Shown: positions 27,101-36,911, counted from the stretch's first letter. The stretch: 63,561 nucleotides of DNA from Marinomonas gallaica (GCF_001639745.1 NZ_LTAX01000021.1:1-63561), one strand, 5' to 3'. Notes: generated by a model from the sequence alone, not told the origin. Translations and numbers: made by a program.

Positions 27101-28309
27101 TTAGCTAAGTCGTTTTTTCATTGTATCGCAGTACCAATCAACAAACTGGCAAACACCATTTTCTGCAATATCAGAAAATGGTCCCGGCTTATAAGCGGGA
27201 GACTGAACACCTTTAAATGTTTCTTCTACCAATTGTCGATCTTGATCGTTAGTAGCAAGCCAAACTTTGGTTAGGTCATCCAGATCATAGTCTTCACCTT
27301 CCACAGCGTCTTTTGGCACTAGCCACTTAGTTGTGACCAGTGTCTCCCCAGAGCTTAAAGGTAGAACGCGGAAGCTAAGTGCATGGTCGCCTAAGAAATG
27401 ATTCCAGTTGTTCGGGTACAAGAAATACAGCAGTGCACCAATGTCTTCTACACCAGAGTTATCTAGTCGTCCATTGACCGCAGGTTCACCGGACATCGTA
27501 TAGCTGACTGCTTTAGCAGACAAAGGAATTCGAGTCATACGGAAAATACCGTCTTCAGCCATTTCTAGTCGGCTAGGTAGCTCTGCGGCTTCGCATTTAT
27601 CCCAATGAGCAACTAGCTCAGGATCCTCATCACCACCAACACCAGCAACCGATAGGTTTTCTACGAATGAGTTAAGCAATTCTGGATGACTGCCATCACA
27701 GTGATAACATTCGCGGTTATTTTCAAAAACGAGTTTCCAGTTACCTTTTTCAATGAGGTTTGATTCAAAGGCCACTTTACAGTCATCTAGATTATGAGGA
27801 GCCGTAAATCGACCCATAACATCTCTGAATGCCTCAAAATCAGGGGCTTCATCAGCTACGCAAACATAGATGTAGCTATTAATGGTTTCGCAATGAACGG
27901 CTTGAAGGCTATGCTCTGAAGTATCGAAGTTGTCGCCCATGTTACCAGCAAAAAGAAGCTTGCCATCTAAGTCGAATGTCCATTTGTGGTAAGGGCATAC
28001 AAGTTTAGCACTTTTACCTTTCGCATTTTGACAAATACGGGAGCCGCGATGACGACAGGCATTGTGGAAAGCACGGACTTCGCCTTTAGCGCCACGGACA
28101 ACCACAACAGGGTATTGGCCAACCTGAAGCGTGATGTATTCGCCTGGTTTCTGTATTTCAAATGTGTGGCCAGCGAAGATCCATTCTTTATGCCAAATTT
28201 GCGCTAAGTCCTGTTGGAATACATTTTCGTCGGTATATAGTTCGCGACTTAGGGCGTGTCTAGGCTTACGCTCATTGATTAAATCTAAGGTAGTCTTTAG
28301 GCTACTCAT
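27101..28309 (-). CDS. gbcA: Rieske-type aromatic-ring-dioxygenase-family oxygenase, GbcA-like
   Basis: 402 residues. The Rieske 2Fe-2S ligands are C85 and H87 in NACRHRGSRIC, and C105 and H108 in VCPYHKWTFD. The mononuclear iron site includes the His pair of ENNRECYHCDGSHPELLN. The C-terminal WLVPKDAVEGEDYDLDDLTK and ATNDQDRQLVEE closely follow Pseudomonas GbcA, which N-demethylates glycine betaine. Stachydrine demethylase belongs to the same group, so a betaine substrate is likely but which one is uncertain. ATG 28309 has GGAGTAGAACA upstream, better than the longer frame to 28345. It is transcribed on its own and probably responds to the GbdR-like regulator at 16931. Confidence 0.9.
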   Translation of the reverse strand: MSSLKTTLDLINERKPRHALSRELYTDENVFQQDLAQIWHKEWIFAGHTFEIQKPGEYITLQVGQYPVVVVRGAKGEVRAFHNACRHRGSRICQNAKGKSAKLVCPYHKWTFDLDGKLLFAGNMGDNFDTSEHSLQAVHCETINSYIYVCVADEAPDFEAFRDVMGRFTAPHNLDDCKVAFESNLIEKGNWKLVFENNRECYHCDGSHPELLNSFVENLSVAGVGGDEDPELVAHWDKCEAAELPSRLEMAEDGIFRMTRIPLSAKAVSYTMSGEPAVNGRLDNSGVEDIGALLYFLYPNNWNHFLGDHALSFRVLPLSSGETLVTTKWLVPKDAVEGEDYDLDDLTKVWLATNDQDRQLVEETFKGVQSPAYKPGPFSDIAENGVCQFVDWYCDTMKKRLS

Positions 28310-28795
28310 TGTTCTACTCCATAATGTCTGGCATCGGCAGATCAAAAAAACGCTTGAACAGTATAGCGTTAATTAAAATCTGGTTCCCCCCGATGTGGGC
28401 TTTAAGCCTGTTTAAATAAGGCGATGGTGACTGGCAGCGCCATTGTCAGCTGGTTCCAATTGGATGTCCAAGCCTGAGTTAAAGTTTATGAGTGACCCTA
28501 GAAAGGGTAAAGCGATCTTTTTTAAGGACGTTTGAAAACTTCAGGTTATCAATGTGCTTATAGAGTCTTTCTTAGAAGATGGTTTTAGACCTTTAAAATC
28601 TTTTAAGATTAATAGTTTAAAAAAAATTTTAAAGGATTTAGGTTTTTAGGCTGATGTTTTAAAATAATGTTTTTAAATTTTTAAGATGATTTTTATGACG
28701 AATTAAAAATTGACTTTTATAAAGTATTATTATTAATCTGCATGTCTAAGATGATTGCAAGACCAATCAAGTTTAATGTTAAGGACGTGTGCTTT
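28310..28795. promoter_or_regulatory. divergent promoter region between gbcA-like and prpD-like genes
   Basis: 486 bases, very AT-rich near the plus-strand gene. A small palindrome GGCTTTAAGCC lies near 28397. I could not identify the AraC-type operator by eye, although the two divergent genes must have their promoters here. Confidence 0.4.
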
Positions 28796-30133
28796 ATGTC
28801 TAAATTCTTTGATTTTGTTAATGGCTTTAATTTTAAAGATGCACCAATTTCTACCCAGTTGTTAATTAAAAATTCGTTGTTAGATATTATAGGTGTTGTC
28901 GCAGCGGCAAAAGATAACAACACTAATGTTAAGCTTCGAAACTTTGTTTTAGAGCAATATCCAAAAGGCGATTTAGGCGCAAGAATCTTATTTGATGGAC
29001 GCGTTATTTCACCACTTGGTGCGGCGTGGGCAGGAGGTTTTGCTGCGGATAGTTTGGATGCTCATGAAGGACACTTTCTATCAAAGGGTCACGCTGGAGC
29101 AACAGTTGTTCCGGGGTTGCTATCATTAATTGATGCCTATAAAGAAGGCGGTAAATCGGTATCAGGTGAAGAGTTTTTAAGCCTTTTAACCATTGCTTAC
29201 GAAACCTCTTTACGAGCGGGTGTTGCACTTATGAATAGTGCCAGTGATTATCATGCTTCAGGTGCATTTTCAGGAATCGGCTTGGCTGCCGCAGGCGCTC
29301 GTGCGTTAAATTTGAAGCAAGATGCTTTGTTTCATGCACTGGGTATTGCTGAATATTTTGCACCTCGTTGCCCCATGATGCGTTTGGTTGATCATCCTAC
29401 CAATTTACGTGATGCCCATGGCGCGGGAGCATTTTCTGGAATGAATGCCTTAATGATGGCAAAGAACGGCGTTACAGGTGCACCTGCTGATCTCATTTTT
29501 GCTGAATCTTCAGCGTCTGCATGGCGAACGTTATGGAGAGAGTGGGAGATCGATAATCAATATTTTAAGCCTTGGCCCGTATGTCGCTGGGCACAACCAG
29601 CATTAACCGCAGTTGAAGCAATGCTCGAATTGGACGCTAATATTCGAGAGCCAAATATAGAATCCATTACGATCAAAACGTTCCATGAATCGATGCGTTT
29701 GCAAGGGCATCAGCCCAGCAATGCAGATGAAGCCCAATATGGTTTGGCATTTCCCGTTGCAGCCATGATTTGTCATGGTCAATTAGGGCCGAAACAAGTA
29801 AGTGATGAAGCCGTTTTTGACGAAAGAGTATTAGCACTTTGCTCGCGCATTCATATCGTTGAATCCGAAGAGTTATCTAATCGCTTTCCAGCCGAGATCT
29901 TGTCGATAGTAGAGATTACGCTAAGCGATGGTGCAGTAATTAAGAGCCCTATTAGCCAAGCAAAAGGTGATCCTAATACGGCGATGACGAAAGAGGATAT
30001 AATTCAGAAATTTATCCAATACACATCGCCAATGATGTCTGTTGATCTGCAAAACGCCTTGATCGAAGAAGTATACAGCTTGGAGCAACGGCCTGATGTA
30101 TCACGTTTATTGGATTTGATTACACGTAACTGA
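28796..30133 (+). CDS. MmgE/PrpD family protein
   Basis: 445 residues. Members are 2-methylcitrate dehydratases, cis-aconitate decarboxylases and related lyases. The helical domain has GAAWAGGFAADSLDAHEGHF near residue 78 (the conserved active-site Asp and His region) and DYHASGAFSGIGLAAAGARA near 160. The second domain has KPWPVCRWAQPALTA at about 258. The spread of the family makes the substrate unknowable from sequence. It is divergent from the Rieske oxygenase and may process a hydroxy-acid product of the same pathway. ATG 28796 with AAGGACG at a 10-base spacing is preferred over ATG 28742. Confidence 0.88.
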   Translation: MSKFFDFVNGFNFKDAPISTQLLIKNSLLDIIGVVAAAKDNNTNVKLRNFVLEQYPKGDLGARILFDGRVISPLGAAWAGGFAADSLDAHEGHFLSKGHAGATVVPGLLSLIDAYKEGGKSVSGEEFLSLLTIAYETSLRAGVALMNSASDYHASGAFSGIGLAAAGARALNLKQDALFHALGIAEYFAPRCPMMRLVDHPTNLRDAHGAGAFSGMNALMMAKNGVTGAPADLIFAESSASAWRTLWREWEIDNQYFKPWPVCRWAQPALTAVEAMLELDANIREPNIESITIKTFHESMRLQGHQPSNADEAQYGLAFPVAAMICHGQLGPKQVSDEAVFDERVLALCSRIHIVESEELSNRFPAEILSIVEITLSDGAVIKSPISQAKGDPNTAMTKEDIIQKFIQYTSPMMSVDLQNALIEEVYSLEQRPDVSRLLDLITRN

Positions 30134-30307
30134 CTAGATTTAAAGAATTCCTATGACTTAGTGAAAAGAGGTCATTAGGTGCCAAGTGATGTCGTCTCGT
30201 TAAGTATAAGCAAAGGCATTGAGCAATCGTAAATGGGGGGAGTGCTCAATTGCTAGGATGGTATGTGCCTCTCATACTTTTTCTTAGCTTAACTGGACCA
30301 TCCGCTT

Positions 30308-30353
30308 AGGGAAGTGTATATGACTCAAAAACGTCATATACACTTCCCTTTTT
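30308..30353 (+). terminator. strong terminator between prpD-like and gate-domain genes
   Basis: A perfect 17-bp stem (AGGGAAGTGTATATGAC at 30308-30324 and its complement at 30333-30349) with an 8-base loop, followed by a T run. It ends only 25 bases before the next start, so the gate gene promoter must overlap it, or expression depends on readthrough. Confidence 0.85.
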
Positions 30354-30378
30354 CATATCGCTAGGGAGTATGTGTTGT

Positions 30379-31317
30379 ATGGATCTTATTGAGCATATGC
30401 TCAGTTCCGGACGGCTAGCGCTGGACTTAGCGTTATACGTAATGTTGCCTATTACCGTGATTATGGGCAGTATTATGATGGTATTTGACCATCGCGGTGT
30501 GCTTAAGTTGTTATCGGATTTATTAACACCTATCTCCAACCTGTTTGGAGCTTCGGGATTAAGCTTAATTGCTTTATCTAAAATGCTATTTGTTAGTTCT
30601 ATCGCACCACTGCCAACGCTGAATAAACTCGATATTCAGGAACGTGATAACCGTAAACTGGCCGCTTCATTGGCGCTAGTACTGACGGCGACTCAAGGCA
30701 ATGTATCTTTTCCAATGATTGCTTACGGCTTAGATTTTGGTGTTTTGCTTGCTTCTTCAATTATTGGTGGTGTGTTGGCGTCTGCCATCACTTATTACCT
30801 ATTTGCTGCCAAGCTTAGCAGTGACTTTCAGAAGAATACATCTGACTGTTCGATGCCAATATCTAGGCCTCGAAAGACGATCGTTCAATCCCTTTCCGAA
30901 GGCGGCATGGAAGGTATGAAAATAGCCGTCAACATGATCCCCATGTTAACGGTGACGTTATTTTTATTGGCCGTGTTAAAGGAATTGAATGCGATTCAGT
31001 GGCTCACCGAATGTTTATCTCCGGCATTCTCTGCTATTGGGTTGCCAAGCTCAGCGGCGTTGCCTGTTATTACTAAATATATTGCAGGAGGGACGGCCTA
31101 TATGGGTGTAATGATTGATCAAATAGAGCAGGGAAGCATGACTGTTAGAGATATTAACATCATTGCAGGATTAGCGAGCAACCCCGTTGATTTGGTTGGG
31201 GTTGCAGTTTTTTCGGCTATTGGTCCACGTATAGGCAAAATATTTCGATATGCGATAATGGGGGCCTTAATAGGGCTAATAGCGCGGGCACTTATCCATA
31301 TCTACTGGTTTAGTTAG
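30379..31317 (+). CDS. nucleoside-recognition/gate-domain membrane protein
   Basis: About 312 residues with seven or eight hydrophobic helices and two gate-like repeats, each with a G-x-N/S-P pattern (SSIAPLPTLNKLDIQERDNR; IAGLASNPVDLVGVAVFSAI). The family (YjiH/YjiG, SpmAB-related) is thought to move small solutes across the inner membrane but is poorly characterised. ATG 30379 lies 10 bases after AGGGAG; the ATG at 30370 is too close to that site. It may transport a compound used by the catabolic cluster, but there is no direct evidence. Confidence 0.82.
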   Translation: MDLIEHMLSSGRLALDLALYVMLPITVIMGSIMMVFDHRGVLKLLSDLLTPISNLFGASGLSLIALSKMLFVSSIAPLPTLNKLDIQERDNRKLAASLALVLTATQGNVSFPMIAYGLDFGVLLASSIIGGVLASAITYYLFAAKLSSDFQKNTSDCSMPISRPRKTIVQSLSEGGMEGMKIAVNMIPMLTVTLFLLAVLKELNAIQWLTECLSPAFSAIGLPSSAALPVITKYIAGGTAYMGVMIDQIEQGSMTVRDINIIAGLASNPVDLVGVAVFSAIGPRIGKIFRYAIMGALIGLIARALIHIYWFS

Positions 31318-31321
31318 ATTT

Positions 31322-31825
31322 CTACGATAGCTGCCAAGACCAATCGCAGGATTGTATAAACGTATTGACCAGTTGCTCAATGCCTTGTTGGTCGTCTTCG
31401 CTAAAGCGATGAGTCTTTGGGCTGTCGATATCAAATACGGCTTTAATATTGCCCTCCACTAGAATAGGAACAACCAATTCCGCGTTTGATGCCGCATCAC
31501 AGGCAATATGGTCCGCAATGGCGTGCACATCATCCACTCGTTGTGTGGATTGTGTTCGAGCGGCCGCGCCGCACACACCTCGACTAAAAGGGATTCGAGT
31601 GCAAGCGACTTTGCCTACATAAGGTCCTAATAGCAGCTCGTTATTACGAACAAAGTAAAATCCCGCCCAATTTAAGTCAGGTAAGGTCTGCATAATAAAG
31701 GCAGAGAACTGTGCCGCATTGCAAATCAAGTCGCGTTCACCGCTTAATAAAGCATTAAGTTGTTCATTCAGTGCTTGGTAGAACGCGACGTTGGGAAGGG
31801 ATGAGTGGTTTTCTATGGAATACAT
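31322..31825 (-). CDS. msrC: free methionine-(R)-sulfoxide reductase (GAF domain)
   Basis: 167 residues forming one GAF domain. The fRMsr family reduces free Met-R-sulfoxide using Cys thiols. The three expected Cys are present: two in KVACTRIPFSRGVCGAAA and one in HIACDAASNAELVVPI, the same pattern as E. coli MsrC (YebR). The length is normal. It is convergent with the gate-domain gene, ending 4 bp from its stop. Confidence 0.93.
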   Translation of the reverse strand: MYSIENHSSLPNVAFYQALNEQLNALLSGERDLICNAAQFSAFIMQTLPDLNWAGFYFVRNNELLLGPYVGKVACTRIPFSRGVCGAAARTQSTQRVDDVHAIADHIACDAASNAELVVPILVEGNIKAVFDIDSPKTHRFSEDDQQGIEQLVNTFIQSCDWSWQLS

Positions 31826-31964
31826 ACTGTCTCGACTCTGTGATCGTTTCTATTAGGGGTTATATTTTAGCACGCGACTCAGCTCCCTCTGTCATTTTGT
31901 TCCATTCTCTAAGGGCGGTCATTATGATTTAATAGAGAGGTTTATAATTTTGGCTGAGGTAGTT

Positions 31965-32237
31965 ATGGCGAAACCACTTGTTTCACAATTTGTTAAAATG
32001 GCTTTTGCTGGATTTCTAGTTTCGACCGCCAGCATTGCTTCGGCTCAGGTGGTAGATGACTGCACGCCTCGACTTGAAAAGTATTTAGATACCTTACGTA
32101 AGAATGTGGCATCGGAACACATTTCTCCACGTCAAAAAGAAGCGTCTCAGAAGTTAATCGATAAGGCGGCTCGCTTAAGGGCTAACACAGAGTACACGTA
32201 CACGGATTGCGCTGTGTTTGATAAATTACTGTTCTAG
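31965..32237 (+). CDS. small secreted protein of unknown function
   Basis: About 90 residues. A hydrophobic signal peptide (MAFAGFLVSTASIASAQ) is followed by a mature part of about 60 residues with two Cys (DDCTPRLE and TDCAVF) that could form a disulfide in the periplasm. The mature part is helical and charged, with no recognised motif. ATG 31965 follows GAGGTAGTT; a TTG at 31950 would lengthen it without a better ribosome site. Confidence 0.75.
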   Translation: MAKPLVSQFVKMAFAGFLVSTASIASAQVVDDCTPRLEKYLDTLRKNVASEHISPRQKEASQKLIDKAARLRANTEYTYTDCAVFDKLLF

Positions 32238-32252
32238 TTTACACTTCCTATC

Positions 32253-32306
32253 ATATAAAAAAGCTGGACTAGGTTTACCCAATACCCAAGGCCAGCTTTT
32301 TTATAT
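32253..32306. terminator. bidirectional terminator
   Basis: A 15-bp stem of ATATAAAAAAGCTGG and its complement with a 24-base loop lies between the small secreted protein and the convergent EAL gene. A runs on one strand and T runs on the other serve both genes. Confidence 0.85.
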
Positions 32307-32334
32307 GTGAAAGTAGAGGGCACCCTATCAAGAG

Positions 32335-34617
32335 CTAATACACCATACGTAGCTGCTTCGCTTTTTCATGGTTGTTCTTCGTCCAATCAGAAATAGGGGA
32401 AGGCTTGCCAAAGTAGTAGCCCTGTAACGTATCGCAACCCAGACCCATTAAAAGATTTGCTTGTTCTCGCGTCTCAATGCCTTCCGCAATCACGCTCATA
32501 TTAAGCGATTTAGCCAATTGAATCGTGGATTTGACGATGTCCAAATGACGTCTATCGTCGGGGAGTGGAGAGACAAAGCGACGATCAATTTTGAGGATGT
32601 TGGCAGGTATGTCTATTAGCTGACCTAAAGAAGCTTGCCCCGTACCGAAATCATCAATTGCAATTGAGAAACCGTATTGAGACAGGGCGCGCAAGCGCTT
32701 GTGGATCAATGGGTGCGTCATAACAGGGCTGGTTTCTGTGATCTCCAACTCGAGCATATCGCTTAACCAAGGGCGCTCAGACGTTAGCGACATCAACAGT
32801 GCAAAGAACACGTCGTTCATGAGCTCTTGACCCGCTAGGTTAAATGCAATGGGTGTCTTGATGCTTTCTTCGTGCCAAGCCTCAAGTACGGAGATTAACT
32901 GACGCAACAAGTTTTCAGCTAATTTTGGTAGCAGGCCTAACTCTTCGGCTAATTTAATAAATATAATCGGGGATATGAAAGAACCATCATCTAAACGCCA
33001 GCGTGCCAGCGCTTCAAAAGAGCGAATTTCACCAGAAGAGATAACTTGAGGCTGTAGCCACATTTCAATTTTCTTGTTTTTAACCGCGTCTGCTAAAGCC
33101 AGGCCCAGCTTGTGTTCTTGAATGAGTTTCGCTTCAAGTTGCTGATCAAAGAAAGCAATGCGCTCAGCGGACGTAGAATACTCTAGCGCCATTTCACAGC
33201 GTTCTAGTAATTCTTCTGAGGTTTCCCCTTCATTTTGATAGTAAGAGACACCTATCTGATAATCGATGTTGAGAATGTCATCGCCAATGCGAATTTGATC
33301 CGGTAGCACCGATTTGATTAACGTACGTAAATTGCGCTGAATTAAATACGTCTGACCAACGGGCATAAAACAAGCGAACTTAACCCCACGTAAGCGTCCA
33401 GAAATTGTTTTATCTGATAGACGGGCTTGCAAGGTACGAGAAAAGTTCAAAATCACTCTGTTGGCTTGTTCGCGGCCGTACTGTTTATTCAGCAATTTAA
33501 ATTGGCTGATACGTATAATAAACATCGCTCCAGTGTAATAGTCAGACACATTACGGATGCGGTGGTTGACTTGATTACAGAAATTCTGGTGGTTTGGTAA
33601 TCGTGTCAAAGAGTCAAAATGCGCCAATCGAGAGTTGGTCTGTTGGGTGGTTTCCAGTTCTTCTGTTAGTGCACGTAGATGGGTCACATCTTGTAGATGT
33701 AAAACATAGTGCCCATGGGTCGTTAAGCTTGAGCGGTGTACTTCTAGAAAGCTTTTTGTGTTGGCTTTAAGAACACATTCCGATACGTTTTTTTGCCAAA
33801 AGAAGCGGTTCGATGAGTCCGATGTGGATGCGATCCAGTCATTGATTTTAGTGCCTTCGATGGATGCAGCCAACACACCTGGGAATAGGTCTAATGCTTT
33901 TTGGTTGAGTTTTAAAACGATACCACGTTTATCACATAACAGAGTCGGTGTACCTGTATGCTCAAAGATCTCTTCATACAAATCTGAGTGGTGATTCAGG
34001 CTGTTGGCCAACTCTTTTAAGCGAAAAATAGTAGTTTGCAAGGTCAAAATGACGCGAGAGACAGCTAGAGGCAATGCAAAGTTAAGCAAGGTGAAGATCA
34101 TCGTCTGCAAGTACAGCATGCTGACGCCATCACTTTCGACAAAGGTGCGTACTTGACCATTATTGATATACATATCTACAGCAAACGTAAGGCAGTTCGC
34201 AAAGCTGAATAGCAACGAGGCTTTAAAACTATAGAACAATCGAACAACAAGCGGCACGAAGTACAGCGTAATGACGCCAAACTCGATACCAATTGGCGAG
34301 GCCGATAGAGCAATAAAGCTAATGCCAGTAATGCCCAATAAACCTATTAGCGCCATCGCTGAAAAGTGGTGATAACGCCGAGAGCTAAAAAGCAACAAAG
34401 AGGTCAATGCAATATAGAACACGCCCAGTGATGCGAGCGAAAACTCGTCATCTGAGCCATCGAGGCGCAGGAGACTGTGGATAGTAAAAGACGATACAAC
34501 GAGTAAGCAGGCTACCAGTAATATACGTAAAGTGCTGATGCGAAAATTCTCAGAGCTTCCAGATTCGTGCTCCGCATCACCCATGACAAAAAATTGTTTT
34601 AATACGTCTAAAAACAT
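32335..34617 (-). CDS. membrane-anchored c-di-GMP phosphodiesterase (degenerate GGDEF, active EAL)
   Basis: About 760 residues. The N-terminal part has several membrane helices (about 25-210), then a PAS-like segment (LYEEIFEHTGTPTLLCDKRG), a GGDEF domain and an EAL domain. The GGDEF active-site loop reads RLRGVKFACF instead of GGDEF, so cyclase activity is very unlikely. The EAL domain keeps SFEALARW, ELEITETSPV, IAIDDFGTGQASLGQL, ILKIDRRFV and AEGIETREQ, the metal- and substrate-binding set, so it should hydrolyse c-di-GMP. The start is uncertain: the frame is open to 34725 with ATG codons at 34683, 34617 and 34584, and none has a clear ribosome site. Confidence 0.88.
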   Translation of the reverse strand: MFLDVLKQFFVMGDAEHESGSSENFRISTLRILLVACLLVVSSFTIHSLLRLDGSDDEFSLASLGVFYIALTSLLLFSSRRYHHFSAMALIGLLGITGISFIALSASPIGIEFGVITLYFVPLVVRLFYSFKASLLFSFANCLTFAVDMYINNGQVRTFVESDGVSMLYLQTMIFTLLNFALPLAVSRVILTLQTTIFRLKELANSLNHHSDLYEEIFEHTGTPTLLCDKRGIVLKLNQKALDLFPGVLAASIEGTKINDWIASTSDSSNRFFWQKNVSECVLKANTKSFLEVHRSSLTTHGHYVLHLQDVTHLRALTEELETTQQTNSRLAHFDSLTRLPNHQNFCNQVNHRIRNVSDYYTGAMFIIRISQFKLLNKQYGREQANRVILNFSRTLQARLSDKTISGRLRGVKFACFMPVGQTYLIQRNLRTLIKSVLPDQIRIGDDILNIDYQIGVSYYQNEGETSEELLERCEMALEYSTSAERIAFFDQQLEAKLIQEHKLGLALADAVKNKKIEMWLQPQVISSGEIRSFEALARWRLDDGSFISPIIFIKLAEELGLLPKLAENLLRQLISVLEAWHEESIKTPIAFNLAGQELMNDVFFALLMSLTSERPWLSDMLELEITETSPVMTHPLIHKRLRALSQYGFSIAIDDFGTGQASLGQLIDIPANILKIDRRFVSPLPDDRRHLDIVKSTIQLAKSLNMSVIAEGIETREQANLLMGLGCDTLQGYYFGKPSPISDWTKNNHEKAKQLRMVY

Positions 34618-34736
34618 CAAGTCACTACAATCAGGTTCAAGGCTGCTTTGATGCACAAAATGTGCAAACCAACCAAACAACATTACAGAAAAAAACTGCC
34701 TCTGACCATCCTGAGTGCGATGCAATTCACAAAAAA

Positions 34737-35849
34737 TTATATATCTAGATCAATACGCCTTAAATGGTTATCCCAATGGACCTCGGCGAGTTGATTTATT
34801 TGGGTAGTTTGATGCTGACGTGGTTGGGAAATCAACTGTTTTCCTGTGCCACTGGTCAAAACAAACTCATGTTTCCGGATTGTTGCGACTAAACCACAGA
34901 CATCGCGGCAATTATCAACACCTAAGAACGTTTTGCTAGGGACATCCCAGTAGGCAACTAAACCACCGCGGGGAGTGCTGATGGCTAATGTTTCACCACT
35001 TTTATCAAAGCAAACGCTGCCGCAATACTGTTTAAAGCGAGCTCTAACATGCTCAGGCATATCAAGATAGTCTAATTGGTTAGAGTGCAAGCTGGACAGC
35101 GCCACTAATGGCACATCTTCCCACAGTTCACCTTGATATTGAAAACCTAATGCTACCACACCTGATGAGTTGACATCTAAGTGACGTATGCTCAATTTGT
35201 GTAAAGTATTCGTATGCCTCACTTGGTTTTTAAGCGTACCGTCCTTTAATGACAAATAGGTGACATTCGGAGCCATTGTGTCTAAGTTCATGATTTCACG
35301 ATCATTGTCAGGGTGCGTTCGTAAACCTCCATTGGCGATGACCAGTATGTCATCGTCCATCAATACCGACTCGTGAGGCCCAATTCCGCCACTGCTGTAT
35401 TCATTTAGAACCTCACCATCGGGCCAACGACGAATGACAATTTTTCCTTGTCCCGTGGGGTAATGATTTTCTTGCGTGATTAATTGCAAACCATCATTGC
35501 TGAAGACCGCATGGCCATAAAAATGATGGTCGCTAAGGGGGGTTATGCGTTTGATTGCTTCGCCCGATAATGGATTAAAGAAATCGATATAAAAGCCTGG
35601 GCGGCGTGCAACCGCTCCGACTACCGAGTGAGTCGGATGAACGACTGGCGCATGGGCGCGCTCCGCTAAAGGCATAGACCAACGTAATTGGCCATTACTG
35701 CCAAACGCACCAATATAATGAGCGGTTTTACTTTTTGAGAAAGCTGAAATAAACAGCTCTCCGTTCGCCTCTATTGGCAAAGCCGATGCCCATGTTGGGA
35801 TCGACAATGCCGCTAATGATGATGTTAAAAACGCACGACGAGAGAGCAT
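34737..35849 (-). CDS. DUF1513 secreted beta-propeller-like protein
   Basis: 370 residues with a twin-arginine-type leader (SRRAFLTSSLAALSIPTWAS). The rest is a repeated beta-rich pattern with SGGIGPHESVLMDDDILVIA and ISTPRGGLVAYWDV, typical of DUF1513. These proteins are found beside imelysins and di-haem oxidases in iron-responsive clusters, as here; their biochemical role is unknown. ATG 35849 follows GGAGATTAACC, 6 bp after the upstream imelysin stop, so all four genes probably form one transcript. Confidence 0.9.
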   Translation of the reverse strand: MLSRRAFLTSSLAALSIPTWASALPIEANGELFISAFSKSKTAHYIGAFGSNGQLRWSMPLAERAHAPVVHPTHSVVGAVARRPGFYIDFFNPLSGEAIKRITPLSDHHFYGHAVFSNDGLQLITQENHYPTGQGKIVIRRWPDGEVLNEYSSGGIGPHESVLMDDDILVIANGGLRTHPDNDREIMNLDTMAPNVTYLSLKDGTLKNQVRHTNTLHKLSIRHLDVNSSGVVALGFQYQGELWEDVPLVALSSLHSNQLDYLDMPEHVRARFKQYCGSVCFDKSGETLAISTPRGGLVAYWDVPSKTFLGVDNCRDVCGLVATIRKHEFVLTSGTGKQLISQPRQHQTTQINQLAEVHWDNHLRRIDLDI

Positions 35850-35855
35850 GATTGG

Positions 35856-36911
35856 TTAATCTCCATCACGGCTATTGAAGCCAATTTGGAATCCTAATGC
35901 GGTGACCAAATTGGTCAGCTGGGTTTGGCTGTTTGAGATAGCACGAACCAAAGGTTTCGCCAACGCAACACGCTCATCTTGCGAATAGTCGCCCGTGAAG
36001 TAATCTTGTGGTAGTTGCAATGCCAATTTCAAACTGTCGGCTAAGGCGGCTTCTAGTGCTTTGGCAAGCTCAGGTTGCTCCGCAATGGCTGTGTCGTAAA
36101 GAGAGGGTTGACCAACGTGATACAACGTACGATAGGCTTTCAAATTGGTGATGATTGCGGCTAACGACGCTTCGCTGCGGTAAAATTCAGCGAGCTTCAG
36201 ATTTGGACGGTCTTTGTAGCCAATCGGGGTTTCAAGCTTCGCGTCTTTTACCACAGACATGTGTTCAAGCCATTGTTGAACCAACTGTTCTAGTACTAAA
36301 TGCTCAGGCGTCACGCTGGCGCCTTCTTCTGGAAAGATCCAGTCTGTTGCCTTACTTTGCTGCCATTGGCTTAGTACATCTTCCGTTGTTTTAGCATGAT
36401 GACGACTAATAGCCTCTAATACTTCACAATCACTTTTGCGCTGAATGGTGTTGAAGTCCCCATGAAAAAGTAGTGACTCAATCGCCGTCATACCGCGCAC
36501 AGCAATACTGGCTGATGTCCAAAATTTGGGCGCGGTCATCATACTCGGATCAGAGCTTAGATTACGTAATTGGCGCTGAGTGACGCCTTTTTTATCAGGC
36601 CAGTACTCATACGCGTAATAACGCATGAAATACGTGACAGGACCAAAGTTTAGCCACTGAACTTGTTGCCAATCATTAATGTTTTGGCTGAAAGCCATTT
36701 GAGCCGCTGATAATGACGCTTTGGACGGCGCGGCGCACAATGCGTGAGTCGCATCGGCTAATTGATTGGCGCTGGTGCTGAACTGTTGGTATTTCGGCAC
36801 AATATACTGAGATTGAATTTGCTCTAGGGTTGTGTCCCATTGATCAGCAAATACTGAGGTGCCTGCCAGTATCGTAAGGGAAGTGGCAAACGCTTTTTTA
36901 AGACATAGCAT
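35856..36911 (-). CDS. imelysin-family periplasmic protein
   Basis: About 351 residues with a signal peptide (LKKAFATSLTILAGTSVFAD). Imelysins (peptidase M75, EfeO/IrpA-like) are helical periplasmic proteins linked to iron or haem uptake. The conserved signature is seen as ESLLFHGDFNTIQRKSDCEV and the later IGYKDRPNLKLAEFYRSEAS. The GxHxxE motif of some imelysins is not evident in this copy. The ATG at 36911 overlaps the stop of the di-haem protein gene (TGATG), so translation is coupled. Confidence 0.88.
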   Translation of the reverse strand: MLCLKKAFATSLTILAGTSVFADQWDTTLEQIQSQYIVPKYQQFSTSANQLADATHALCAAPSKASLSAAQMAFSQNINDWQQVQWLNFGPVTYFMRYYAYEYWPDKKGVTQRQLRNLSSDPSMMTAPKFWTSASIAVRGMTAIESLLFHGDFNTIQRKSDCEVLEAISRHHAKTTEDVLSQWQQSKATDWIFPEEGASVTPEHLVLEQLVQQWLEHMSVVKDAKLETPIGYKDRPNLKLAEFYRSEASLAAIITNLKAYRTLYHVGQPSLYDTAIAEQPELAKALEAALADSLKLALQLPQDYFTGDYSQDERVALAKPLVRAISNSQTQLTNLVTALGFQIGFNSRDGD

